Positions 45,333 to 58,153 of a stretch of DNA of 64,000 nucleotides are shown piece by piece. The notes beneath the pieces were generated by a model that saw only the letters and a list, made by a program, of their open reading frames with translations, did not search any database and had not been told where the DNA came from. Location of the stretch: assembly GCA_002794735.1 (NCBI GenBank), contig NBAZ01000011.1:620001-684000 (forward strand), in the 5' to 3' direction. How positions within the stretch are numbered: position 1 is the stretch's first letter; the number at the start of each line of letters is the position of its first letter. The translations under genes and the position numbers were made by a program. The DNA comes from Pyrrhoderma lamaoense. Lineage: Eukaryota > Basidiomycota > Agaricomycetes > Hymenochaetales > Hymenochaetaceae.

Positions 45333-47446
45333 TCAATATTTACTAAGAAGCCATCCTTCACTTGAAACAGCTGGGACAAGACGCATGATCTCTTCGTATC
45401 TCTTATCGTCATCCCATCCAATAGTCTGATCCTCACGCAGAGTAAGAGCCTCTCTAACACTCTTTGTTATACCCTGCTCAACTCTCAAGGTTTCCTCTTT
45501 TACTCTTTCCAACCAGTTCCTTGCGACTTTTCTCTGTTTATCAGAAAGAGAAGGTTCTCTGTAGCACCACAAAACCCTGTCCGTTGCATGTGTCACATAA
45601 CCTGCAGATGGTTGACTTGAGTTTATGCATCCCTTTATGTATTTAAAACTAACCTTTAGTACGCTGGCGAGCTTGTTCAGGAGTCCAGCGAATCTCATAT
45701 CTCAGTACAGGAAAACCACTGGTAGTTAGATCCTTTGCAAGCATGCGTACGGGTAAGTGCACCTGTCCATCACTTAATACTTTCCCGAACAGTTCAAAAC
45801 ATGCTTCTGGTGCTGCATTCTCTGGTAATCGTGGGTAACAAGAAAGAAGAGAATCAACGCGATCTTCGGGATAGTAGCGCAATAGGTTGGACCTCACATC
45901 AGGGGCGGATTTGATAGGATGTGCAATAGCATATAGGTACCATTCCTCTGATAGATCTCCTACAACTACTGAAGCCACTCCGGCTCGGCGAAGACCTGCA
46001 GCAAATTTACCTGAGCGTTGCCATTTCATAGGCTCGCTCTTTAACCACTCTCCGTCAAAACATCCCGAAAAGTGCCGAGAATTCCAAGTGCTCCCGAGTC
46101 AATGGCATTTGTGATTGACTGCCACGGAGTTTTAACGGGATCTTTTAATATAGAGAGCGCTTCCGAGGAAGTGTGGTCGATGTTCAATGTCTTGCATAAC
46201 GATATGAATTGTGGCTTAAGCTCCATTCTTGTTTTCGGCGATAATCTACCATGGATGCATGAGCAACAGAAATGAGTGTGATATCCGTGGCATCATTGAA
46301 CGTACACAATTGCATTTGACTGAAGTACCGCACTTCGGAATGGGCTTTCTGACCGTTTGGAAGGTGGGAAGCATAATGCAAAATCTGGTGCACCGAATGG
46401 GCACCTTAATATAATCAAGATATCTAAGCGCAAGTCCTTAATGTCAGATCCGAGTAAATGTAAAAACTACCTGCAGATAATCCAGTCACTTGTATATCCT
46501 CCGGGTCACCTGGTGGAGAGTTCAATATATATGGTCATATGTATCCTGAAAGATAACATTACCCCCAAATGATGAGATATTTTCTTGTATCCATTCAAGA
46601 GCAAGCCATTGGTCCTTAAATCCGAAGTTTCCGTCCACCTTCGGCTCATCACAAGCCAGGAAACCAAATGCTGAGAGTCTGTATCCAATATTTACATATA
46701 CTTCACTCCGCTCCTCTGAAACGTACTGAGCCTGGGCACTGATACCATGGGGCGACCCGAACTGAAGAAATCTACGAAGGAAGTTAGTACTTAAGATAAT
46801 AATTTAATAGACTTCTTCTGAATTACCCCCATGAATGTAAACTATAACAGGAAACTTTGACTTGTTTTTCTTGAGATCATATTTTGAAGGTGTTACTATG
46901 TTCAAGAAGAGGCTAAGTTGAAGAATTTCAGTAAGTGTGTGAGTTATAAGTATAACTATAGCTTTGAAAATACTCACGGATTCTCCGTTGGCTTCCCAAG
47001 ACCAACTTTATCTTTTACGGGAAGGCCTACACAATCAATGCTTCAGACTTAGGTCATTACAAATATATGAGCATGCCCGGCTCACCTGCAGCCTGACCAT
47101 CCTTTTCAGGTTGACACGCGTCTTGTAGGCGCTGTTTATAAGTTTATGATACTTCGAGCAGGTGAAAGGACCACCTACAAGACGATTCATGGATATATTC
47201 CTTGTTCTCATATCGAAATTCAAGGGTAAAGGCTTCGGATTCTCAAAGCGTGAAGGTGGTAGAGCATATGGAATCTCTGTACATGGGTATTAAGCATTTA
47301 ATTCCGAACCAAATCAACTATAATCAAGTACCTAAGAACGCTATTGCCCCATTTCTTGCTCGCCCGCCAGTGACAGGTCCAAACTTCGTCTCGACTGTTA
47401 CTCTTTCAGGTCTTGCTGCAATTTCTTCTGAGAGGTGAGTAGCCAT
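45333..47446 (-). CDS. Type-B carboxylesterase/lipase (alpha/beta hydrolase)
   Basis: Serine hydrolase of the carboxylesterase type-B family; no signal peptide, so probably intracellular. It starts MATHLSEEIAARPERVTVET (47446), then FGPVTGGRARNGAIAFL, EIPYALPPSRFENPKPLP, the oxyanion-side strand with FGSPHGISAQAQYV, VYVNIGYRLSAFGFLACD, GNFGFKDQWLALEWIQENI, and the nucleophile elbow VTGLSAG (G-x-S-x-G, Ser in GLSAG). Later exons include WQSITNAIDSGALGILG, WLKSEPMKWQRSGKFAAG and VVGDLSEEWYLYAIAHP. The end is GWDDDKRYEEIMRLVPAVSS with stop at 45333. At least seven short introns occur and exon edges around 46100-46480 are approximate. The substrate is unknown. Confidence 0.82.
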
Positions 47447-48157
47447 GGTGGGGATATATCACTAACGAAGTCGAATCCCTGCGAAATGGTTGCTTACATC
47501 TAAACGAGTAAATGATGATTGCCGGGGGCCAACTATCCCCAGTATCTGAAAGATAAGAGTTCTCTCCGATCACAGCCACTACGTAAACCCCGGATAACGG
47601 AACAGTACCCCATCCACATGTAGTGAATGTGTATTACAATTTCACATCTAAATTATATACTTCACTTAGTTTGTAACTTTATCTTATTATATCTCTTGCA
47701 CAAGAACACCAAAAAAATGCCATGAACTGAGTGTTGTAGAAAGGAACATCGTCTACAATAAATATGATACTAGGGTATTGTTTATTTTTAGCTTAAACTT
47801 AGTGCTTCGTTTACATTTTTAGAACCGGCTTCAGCATTCAACAAACAACGAAATCATAAGGCCGTTATATCATATTACAGACTTACGCTTTACATCTTTA
47901 AATATATGAAAAGTGGGAAAACAAGGATATATCCACAGAATCTTTTGTCCCACACCATCACCTGCTTTATCTAAGCTATTATTGTCTAGCTCCTAATTAT
48001 ACACTGCCGTACTAGTCTCCACACGGTTGTAAACCCGAGCTTAGGGAACTTACTCATTCGATAAGAGATTGTCGTAAATTATAATAAACTTGCAAGCAGA
48101 AATCAGTACTATAAATAATACGTATGAGAGTGTTTCGGCTCAAGATATCACTCATGT
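47447..48157. other. Intergenic region upstream of the carboxylesterase
   Basis: About 710 bases, AT-rich. It should carry the esterase promoter and the 3' end of the urea carboxylase gene. No further gene recognised. Confidence 0.4.
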
Positions 48158-51100
48158 TTATTCAAAAAAGACAAGTATTTCCCCTGCAGATACGACCTGT
48201 CCCTGTTTTATACCTTTCCCGAATCCTACAATTCTTCGCCCAACGTTCTCATCTCCAGCCTTGACAGGTATCTCAGTTTTCATAGCTTCAAGAACTAAGA
48301 TAACCTGATCTCCTGAAGTAACGACTTCACCCTTGTTTGCACTTATTTTCCAGATAACGCCAGGAATCGCCGCAGTGATTGACCTATCTGTTATGGCTGA
48401 AAGGAACGGGTGACTAAAACGTCTTAACAGGAAAAGTTATTGAAACTCACATGGATCATCTACTTCTTCTGGTAGGCTTCCTTCTTCATGGACGATACTT
48501 TCACGCCATTCACGACTAAGCACTAATTCTCTTTGATGTTTTCAACGAATGAGTCTTCAATCTAGGTGAGATATCCGTACCTTTCTTCTTCATGCTTCAC
48601 TCCAATCGATTGGCGCTGCAGAAATATGGAAGTTTCTTCTCTGACTGATGAAACAAACTCCAAGTATTCTTTCATCGGAAATGTCTCTGATTTTATCTAG
48701 TTCTGATGAATATCGTTCTGCATAAGTTGTTATGCATTTTCAAACCTTAAACTTATAACGACCACTGTCAAATTCTTTTTCCATCTTTAATAAGGTGTAT
48801 CGTTAAGAAATGTCCTAGTCCTAATGTGACATTGCCACTTACTTGTAAATACTCTTTCTCTGTAACGGGTTCAAATTTGACCTAGCAAGTGTAGTGTGTA
48901 TATGAGTGATGAACTACCTAAAGTAGTGATACCTACTTGATCAAATGGTTCTAGCAACCATGGCTTCTCTGCAGAGAAATCTTCACCTTTCCCCAGGGAT
49001 TCCAAGTAGGAAGAGTACGACCGAATAACTGGTAGCCCCCAGGTGACTCTATAGGGTAAATTGCCGCTACGAGACCTGCAATGCCTACTGCACCCTAAAA
49101 TGTCTTTAGTCTCTGCGTTCCAAGAATCTGAGTTTGTACCAAGTTCAAGGACGTACACGAGGAGTATAGGTCCTAGACGGATTCATCTTCTGAGCAACAA
49201 GTCGGCAGCGGGGATCGACCTTTGTTATCTGTCAGTAGCCTCATATAAGAAAGTAGAAACAGTAATAATTACAGGTACTAAAAAGGGGCATGCAAGATAA
49301 AATCCTACTCCAAAAACAAGCTAGGAATTATATCATCTTTAACTTGGACATGTACATTTAGTTTACTGCTCACCCATTTCGTAGCTGTCAGTAGTTCAAG
49401 AACAGCTTTGGATCCCCCTTCGATACCATTGTTGGTTGCGAGATATTCCACATTGCTTGGGAGGTACACGGCTTTACTACGAGAGGATTGCATATATCTT
49501 TGTAAGGCCTCTTTATTCCATTTATCATCTAGCACAATTGGGAAACTCAAAAGTCTTCCTGGAAAGCTCATATCTTCAATAGATTCTGGGAGAGACTCTG
49601 CTGCTTCCACCAGACGCTTCAAAAGCTCATCCTGGGCAATTTGATCATGATCATAATGCACCTTAATAACATAATAAAACATGAGATATCTCTTTGTAGA
49701 GAACTTTACCCTTCTTACCATTGTAGATCGAATGCAAGGTGCTAGTTCTTTAACTCCCGGAAGTTTATTATTTCGTATCAACGTTTCAAGGGCATGAATA
49801 CGAGCTCTGATCTCAAAATCGAGATGCAAGTCACCATATTCTATTAAAATGGCAGAATCACCAGCCTACAAATTGTTTTAAATATGTCAAAAGGCACGAA
49901 AACGGTAAAAGGGAAAATTTACCTGACGAAAAACGGCTTTAGGTCTTCTCCCGGAGGATGGAATGACATGTAGCACTGGATTCAAGGACGCTGGTGGATT
50001 GAGTTCTTTGCCTAATAGAGGTATCGGTGGAGCATTGAATCCTATACTGTACGCAAAAATAGTCTCAAGCCAAGTATTGATATGATTCTCAAGCTCTAGT
50101 GCACTATTATAGTCTACTCTTCTGAACTGGATAGTATCTCCAGGTCGGATTTGACCAAATTTCCATCTGCATATAAGTATGTGTATAAGTTCCAGCACTT
50201 GATTATAAGTTAAATAGAGTGAATCGTACTGGTCTGCACTCGCAACTGTTGTAACACACAGATATCCTCCCATACTTGGTCCTTCAACAGTGAGAATGAC
50301 TGGTGTATCACCATTCAGATTGACGGAACCAAGAGCATATCCATTATCAAGAATATTGGAGGGATGAGAGCCCCTTCTCCCCCATTCGGACGAGACCATT
50401 CTATCATATCTCCGGAATCCGTTTCGAGTCTGATACCCATACGATTACTTGCAGTACCAACTTTCCATCTTCTGGAGTAGAAGGAATCAATCCCAGATGA
50501 GGTCAGAAAGTCGGTATCATCGTGTGGACCAGGGAGAGAATAGATTGTCCAAGAAGAAGGATATACTGGTATCAAGCTGTTTGGGATGCAAATAAGTCCT
50601 TCATTTTGATCAAGTTCATTCGAGATAATGCGGATTTGATCATCAGCTCGTAAACATCTTCCCTAAATTAAGTATGTAAAGAAAAAGAAGAGTCACAAAA
50701 TAGGCGAATAAGCCATACTTGATGACCACCTGCCCTAAAGTAGTTGATTTCGACCCAAGATATTCTGGAATATCGGGAAAACCGCCTCGAACTGCAACAT
50801 AAGCTCTTAAACCCTTACTTAATTTATCCCGATCCGGGGATGGCCCTCCAACTGTAAGCGTACTGCCAGCAGGGATTATAATTCTTGCCCACATAGAAAC
50901 TTGATTTGCATCCACAAAAACGGAGGTCGGGGATCCGGTGACTGATACTACAGCTGACACATGAAATAATGCCTTAAAATATAAGCTACTACCACCACCT
51001 GATGTGATAACTAGCTCAAGTCCCTCGCATTCTGGTGTGTTCCCGCATATAATATTTGCTGCTTGAAAGCAAGCCAATCCATTGGACCACTTGCGGGAAT

Positions 51101-53115
51101 ACCGAGACCCTTATCTCGTACAGGAAGAGCTTGTACACTGGTATTGAGACCTGGAGAGAAAACTGTGAATGCGCTTTTTATTCGTTAAAAATACTGTGCG
51201 AATTTACTATTATAATCCGTACCTTGGAACATACGAAACCCCGCCTGAGTCAACCCACATTGTTGTAGCTCTTCCCTCTCGGAAAGTAGTTTCTTTCAGT
51301 ACTTGCAGCAAGAAATAGATATTATTGGTAGGTCCTTGAACCATTAACTTATCTCCTTCAGACTGAGTGGACGCTTCTCCTTTCTCATCTGGAGACAGTA
51401 TGGAAATCAGCCTATCGATCACCATGTCGCGCGAATTTCCTTTAACAATAAGCTTCGCAATCAGTGGATCATAGAAGCCTGAGACCGTTACACCTGTAGA
51501 AATCTTCATCTTCAAATTGTACTAATTCCTTTCAAAACTGATAAAGGAAGAATTATTTACCCATGTATCTACTCTAATATTACTCTGTTTCTTTGGAAGA
51601 ACTACATTTTGCAGAACGCCGGGAGATGGAGAAAATTTGTTGGAGGGTTTTCGCAGTAAATTCTTGTTTCAATAACATGGACAGAAGATGGAACTTGTTC
51701 GAATTTGGATTGGTCTAGAATCCCAGGGAGAAGTCCATTTGGAGATGAGGACTCTTGCTCTAGTATACCTTGATCTATCATCATCTCGACAATATCAAGC
51801 CGTCAAAGAGCATTTCGGTAACTCCATGCTCAACCTGGTAGATATCTAAGTCAGAAAAGGCACAAACAGAGGAGGTAAAAGTGTGATAACAACCTGCAAT
51901 CTTGTATTCATTTCAAGAAAGTAGAAGTTGGCAGTGACGTCATCGACAAGAAATTCGACAGTTCCTGATTGCGATCAAAGACCAGACATAAACAATGAAG
52001 ATATTTGGCAGTTTGACAACTCATAAGCTCATGTCTTGTGAAGGAAGATGAGAACGAACCGGCAGATTTATAGTTCAATTGCTTTGCTAAGCGGACGGCT
52101 GCGTCACAAATCTTCTTCCTTAGTTCTGTCCACGTCAAGTCAAGTCAGTATTTTGACAACTTCATATTTCTAGAACTATACCCGGTCGGTTCTGAAGGAA
52201 GGGTGAAGGAGCTTCTTCAATTATCTTCTGGTGGCGTCTCTGTACACTACATTCTCTTTCGCCCATATGAATGACATGTCCATTACCATTTCCGAATATC
52301 TTGTTTTAAACCAAAGCGAAGTACATTGTCAGAGAAAGTAGCATTTTTTAATCATGGATTAGTTTAACAAACAAACCTGGATTTCGACATGCCTACATGA
52401 TTCGAAGTATTTCTCTAAGAATACACCGTCATTACGGAAAAGTTCCTATATAAATGATGTGAGTTAGTCTTCCCCTTGCTCAATGTCGACATCTGACAGA
52501 CAGACCCAGGCACGCCGTTGAGTTTCTTCCATCCTGAGTTTCAGTTCATCCTCTCCATAACACACAGCGATTCCCATTCCACCCCACCCGCAGTAGCTTT
52601 TATCATGACCGGATACTTCAATTCCTCAGAAATCTTCAAAGCTTCCTCCACTTTATGGACTAATCCCTCAGAACCAGGGACAACAGGTACCTCAGATTCT
52701 ATCGCAAGAGCACGAGCTCGGTGTTTAAGCCCCATATCACGTATAACCTGAGGACTCGGCCTAGAAGTCCAATTTTCTTTGAGGCTAGCAATTCAGCAAA
52801 ACTAGACGACTCCGCTAAGAAACCATATCCGGGATGCACTAATGTTACCTTCCGTTGCTGACAGATTTGTACAATAAGTTCTGCATCGAGATATGCTTTC
52901 ACGTTAGATGAGCTGGTTTCATTATCAGGAATGAGAGGATACAGTGCTACTGCCTCGTCTGCGAGGAGAACGTGAGGGGATGTAGCATCTTCCTGTGTGT
53001 AGATAGCTACAGTTCGCAAGCCAAGATTTCTTGCTGTTCGTAGTATCCGAACCGAGATCTCTCCACGATTGGCAACTAAGAGCTTGTGCTTTGAGTAGAG
53101 GCTTTGATCTAGCAT
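48158..53115 (-). CDS. Urea carboxylase (biotin-dependent), no fused amidase, with several one-base frame breaks
   Basis: Biotin-dependent enzyme that turns urea, bicarbonate and ATP into allophanate in the cytosol; in yeast it is fused to allophanate hydrolase (DUR1,2). Domain order from 53115: biotin carboxylase ([84 protein letters not shown]); its C-terminal part ([40 protein letters not shown]); the KipA/AHS2-like domain ([35 protein letters not shown]); the KipI/AHS1-like domain ([27 protein letters not shown]); and the biotinyl domain with EAMKTEI, ending [11 protein letters not shown]. No amidase domain precedes or follows. The conserved frame needs one-base corrections near 52758, 52582, 51796, 51632, 50371, 49093 and 48991, nearly all in G/C or A/T runs, and one is a gain. 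I judge these as sequencing errors; a true pseudogene is the alternative. Confidence 0.85.
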
Positions 53116-53720
53116 ACGAGTTTGAGCCTTAATGGGTTCTTAACAGTAAAGAATCATTGTAGGGAAGCATTACTGAAGGATGTCCATTTTATATAGGTGT
53201 GTTTTATACCGTAATTCCCTGATAAGATAAGAGGTATATAATTGTCGCTGTCATGCGACTCGGAACTATATGTACTACTTAAAAAAGCACGACACTCTCG
53301 TTAATCATCAGGAATAGTCAAGGTTCTGTGTAAAGAGAGTTTCAGGCTAAACTTGGACAAACCACGAGGTCATTTGCTAAATAATAAATTCTTTCCATCC
53401 TCGGTTAAATATTCGATTATGTGATATGATTTGCAAGTGCCCTCCGTCTCAGAGGACAACGTTTGTAATCAATTGTAGTGTAAGTATTGATAGATTATTG
53501 TGCAACAAATAATAAAACAATTAATCTATAAAACAAAATCCGAAAAAAAAACATGCAAGAAGATATACTCAAACGAAATAGTACAATTTACATGATTTGT
53601 GGTTATAAGACATCTAGGATGAAGGATATAAAATTAATATAATAAAAGTGTGATTTCGAGTGATATCAATAAGGGTAATCCAAACGCAGATCTATATCAC
53701 GCGATAAGGAAAGTTGAGGT
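53116..53720. other. Intergenic region
   Basis: About 600 AT-rich bases between the urea carboxylase start and the 3' end of the zinc-cluster regulator. It should carry the carboxylase promoter. Poly-A stretch near 53545. Nothing else recognised. Confidence 0.4.
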
Positions 53721-56700
53721 TCAATCTTCAGATACGAAATTTGCCCAATTTTCAAGGACTGGAACAGTATCCTGAATTCCTTGGACCCCTGTTTGTTGTA
53801 GAAGTGAATGCCAAGTGTCATTAGTTGTCACACTGTCAGCTTGGAATAGCGAGAAGGCATCGAGTATGCTAGGTGGTGAAGGTGACGTATTTGGCGGATT
53901 AGGGGACGACGCGTCTTGTGATGTACCCGAGAACTGCCGCTTCTACTTTCTGAGTGCCCGTCATATGGACTAGCAGCGGTACCAAACTCATACTCTCCGT
54001 TTGAACTATAATTAGTACGCCCGTTTTCAGGAGATGATGCCTGGAAACTTGTTCCTGCGGAGCTTCCAGTATGTAATAAAGAAGGGTCTTGATGCCAAAC
54101 TTGCTCACTATAGGGTTGTCCATTGTCTTGGAATGGTTGGAATTGAACACCACTCTCAAAGAAAGTTCGAGTCTGCCCATCACTATCCATTGTATCGAAA
54201 TGCGCTTGATTTGCCTCAGCCAACCATAAATTTGCTTGTGAAAATATGTTATTTAACTCTCTGGAACTATCGTGAGACTGGCCCGATTGGGTAGAAGCAC
54301 TAGGGCTTCCTGACTTCCCCCTTGATCCATGGATGTCTTTGAGTTAAAAAAGTCTGTTAGGTTCAACGTAGTGCTTGTATCTGCTCCTCGACGTTTGATC
54401 TATCATTTTGGAAAGCCTTATAATTCGATGTTTTGGACATTCTCTCGACAGTAGCATCCATAGAATTAAGGTTGGGTTCTGGATAATTCAAAATGGGACT
54501 TCCTGGAACAGTCAGAGGTAAAGGTTTACTGCCACTAGAATCAGCGTAACGCTGATGAACGAGTCGAGTTGTACCGCGCAAGATCAACAGCTCCTCTTCT
54601 GCATCATCCAGTTCCCCGCGAATAATAGGCATCGCGGGACTTTGCTCATCTGAGCTCGGAGATGAAGCTGTGCTACATCTTGGCGCTGATTATTATGTAT
54701 AGCCGCTGCTTTATTGTACAACCGCCTAAGCATGGCCTGTGTATTATTAGCCATGGTGAACCTTTCATGCATGGGTCTATTACTCACAGTACCGTGCTTT
54801 ATAGCAGGATGCAAATTGACTCTTTCGAATAGCTCAAGGGATCGTTTAAGCTCCAAGAATGCTTCTCGAGCAAAAGTGATATTTTTACACCTTATTGCCG
54901 TAAGAGCAACGATAACCTGTATAGGCACGAAAAGTTGTTAATATGAGATAAATAGTAGTTTATAAACCATAGTTCACCGAACAAGAGAGTGCACGCGACC
55001 ATACAATCCATGTCCGTAGCATGAGAAGCGGTGCGGCCTTATAACCGCCTCTTACAATTTTAATCAAGGCGAGAGATGTTTTATATGTTGCAAGAAAGGA
55101 AGGGGCAAATGGGCAGGCCATCGGATCATTCGGGTATTCGAGTAAGGCACGGGCAAAATAATTCCTGTGTAACCCATGAATAGCTTAAAATATATGTTTA
55201 TTGATAATTTCATCCATAATGATAGCACAAATTTCACTCACTTCCTTCCCTCCACCACACGAAATTTGTGGATGTAAGAATCTGAAGTCTCCAGAGAAAT
55301 CGTTATTCATATTCTTTGGTGATTATGTACATACGGATGAACCTTGAAGTCCTGTATGAGACGATCAAGTTCCATCACTTCTGAATATTTCAACGGTCGA
55401 GCACGGCATAATTTCGTCACCACATGGGATAGTACATCACGGGAGTATCGATATTTCCATTGCCAGACTTGGTACCAATAAGGAAGTGTTATGTTGATGA
55501 TGGTCTTTATTCACTTACCACTCTCAACGGTATTGCCCTCATCGTCTATTGTTGCCCCGTTGTCATTTGGATACTCGCAATCAACCATGTCTGAAGTAAA
55601 CTGTGGAGGTCTCCCTGTCATCATAGTCTTTGGTGTGCATATTATTAAACAAGTATGGGCTTCATGGACTTTTACTCGTACCTTCCATTGATCGTGACCA
55701 AACAATTCCCAAAACACCCGTCTTCGTCGTTCAACTGTCCTTGCATCAAGCTTCCACCTCGCAGGATCTCTGTCTATCGAAGTGGTCAGTCCAAACTGGT
55801 GATAAAGAGTATAAAAGAGAACTAACGAAGTCCAATCTATATAAACGCTCTTAGTGAGTATGGACAACACACGAGTAGATAGATGGCTTACACTGGACGC
55901 GAGCAAGATGGCAAGACTTAGAGATTTATAACAGGACTCGTGAAAGTTTTTATCACACAAGTAAATTGAGAAAGTGCCAATCTGTACTAAGGCTTGGATA
56001 GCCGATAATGAGCCATATTCAAGCACAGAATGTATTCCAAGGGCAGCCTTGCGAGTTGATGATACCTAAGCCCTTCCGAGTTTACTACTGGATGAGTCAG
56101 ATCCGCGACAGATCCGTTGGAGAATACTGCATAGAGTAAGGCGAGGTCATGTATATGGCTTAAATTTAAAGAAGAAGCTGAAACCGGCTTTAAAATCCTT
56201 ATAGAAGATTGGCATTAGCTCCGTCTGGACATGGATCTCTCCACAGAAGACATAAACCAAGATATATTCCCGAAGAAAGCTTCGACGAGCGCCGACGCAC
56301 GCTGATATGGTGGGAGAAACGACGCCAGTTGCACAGCATGTGCTTCTTTTGTAAGATACATAGGCACAAAGGGCCACATGTTGCTTGCTTGTACAACGTC
56401 GAGAGGAAGAGACACTAATCCAGGATTCTGCTTTAATTGATGGGCCATTGGGTCGTACACATCCTAATGAAATACTAATACTGGTCATTGATGAATGGAG
56501 GGTATGAAAACGCATAATCTTACTATCAATAGAGATTGCTAAAGATAAGATCAATTATATGAGTGTGTACTACTAAGAGATGATACGAACCTCTACCGCA
56601 GGTGCACCTAGATAGCGCATTGCCTTATTTTCATCAATGGTTAGGGCCCCAAATGCGTTTCGCATTTCATCAGCTTCGGAATCCTCATCTTGCATGACAT

Positions 56701-57244
56701 TAGAAGCAATAATTCCTTGTTTTACTGCCAGCTTTTCGGGAGCTAAGAGTGGGTGTAACTGCCCACATTCTATCTGAAGGGCATCTTCTAACATGCGAAT
56801 TCGCTCACTCATAGCTCGTAGCTTCTGAGATGTGTTATCCTCATTTGCCACAGAGGGTATCGACCTACTGGGAGTGGAGTTGCGAGATGCTTTCCACTTG
56901 CATCTTTGTTTACACCTGAAATGATCTTAGAACATTATCGCCTTACAACTGACAATACTTAATTTACCTGTAGGGCAGATATGCTTGCATCCGCGACGCG
57001 TGCATGAAGAACATGGCACCTTGACCACCTTTAGTATTGAGTAACTTTAGCAACGATGTTTCTCAAAGAACCTTTTTATCACATTTAAGTTTCAACCTAG
57101 CATTTATCAGAATCGGTGAAACAAGCCTTAGACTTCAAATGGAATTCACCTTCGACATTCTGCACACGAAATCTCCCCAGTTATTCGTTTCAATTGAAGT
57201 TCTCGGTCACGAACGCGTCGAAGTTCCAAGCCCGGTGTATCCAT
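53721..57244 (-). CDS. Zn2Cys6 transcription factor with fungal_trans domain
   Basis: Nuclear DNA-binding regulator of the zinc binuclear cluster family. The cluster is built over three exons: GEISCAECRR, LKLKCDKK, VPCSSCTRRGCKHICPTG, giving the six Cys. After the linker come a coiled-coil-like segment (LRAMSERIRMLEDALQIECG), the fungal-specific TF middle homology region (VERRRRVFWELFGHDQWKV, MTGRPPQFTSDMVDCEYPND), and a Ser/Asn-rich activation-type C-terminus ending LENWANFVSED at 53721. Start taken at 57244 (MDTPGLELRRVRDRELQ); an upstream exon joined at an AG near 57269 is possible. The frame slips by one base at CCC 53926-53928 in the C-terminal tail. It lies directly upstream of the urea carboxylase gene on the same strand. 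A regulatory link is conceivable but not shown; no target can be named. Confidence 0.85.
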
Positions 57245-58153
57245 CAGACTGCTTGTGCCTTCGCTGGACCTATTGGTAGAAGGGATTGATGACACTCAAA
57301 GAGAAATGTTCTCTGAACTCCCGAGGCATATGTATTTTAGTGTGTCTCGGCGGCGAGTATAATGAGTACATCGGCACGGCCAGTTCGTCGATCACTTGCT
57401 AATAATGTTTTTGCACAGCCATAAATATGTTAGCGAGCACTGGAATTACTGCGCACTTAATGATGCATTCAAATATGCAGTGTAAGTACTTATGTGACAT
57501 AGGCGTTTGCATTGATCTTTATTGAGTTCCTTGACGATGCGCTCATCGTTATCAATGCTCTTACCATTGAAGTACAAATAGGTATGTTTTTCAAGTTTTA
57601 GTGTTGTTAATAAAGTTTGTTTATACGAGTTTTATACATTCAAAGAAGCCACAAGTTCCAAAAGTGCATTATATGTACATTATTTTTCAAGAATTGAGGG
57701 GTATTTGAAGAAAGTTCCGGATTTATAATCTTCTAACAGAAGTAAGAGATCTGAAAGTTTTGTTGTCAACTTACGACATCAAGGCAAAGAGCGCTCACTG
57801 CATAAAAGGTTTAGACAAAAAGTCTACGCTTAATGAATTGACAAAATTATATTATTACAATAGGATCCTGTCTCTTGTATCGGTGCGAAGAATTGTTGCA
57901 TGTAATCTTAGTAATGAATAAAATCCTTGATAGACAAATTGTTGGCATAAATCTCCGGTGCTTGCTCACGAGGAGCCGTAATTTGAAAATCCTTTCATAT
58001 GTCAAGGTGCTTTTCTTAGGCATATATGTTACAGATCTGATAAGTAAATGATAGAAAATTACATTTATTAATTTAGGATGACATCAAAAGGATTCACAAA
58101 AAGGATCTCAAGACAGTATACTATGTTCCTCACGAGTTCACAGAGCGAGAAAA
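57245..58153. other. Intergenic region upstream of the transcription factor
   Basis: About 900 AT-rich bases between the start of the transcription factor and the 3' end of the SDR gene. No ORF with family resemblance and no RNA gene seen. Confidence 0.4.

Noticed and set aside
48158..53115. Calling the urea carboxylase a pseudogene
   Set aside because: All breaks are single bases, nearly all at homopolymers, one is a gain, and the same error type hits other genes in the window; motifs remain conserved on both sides. Left as CDS pending accurate reads.
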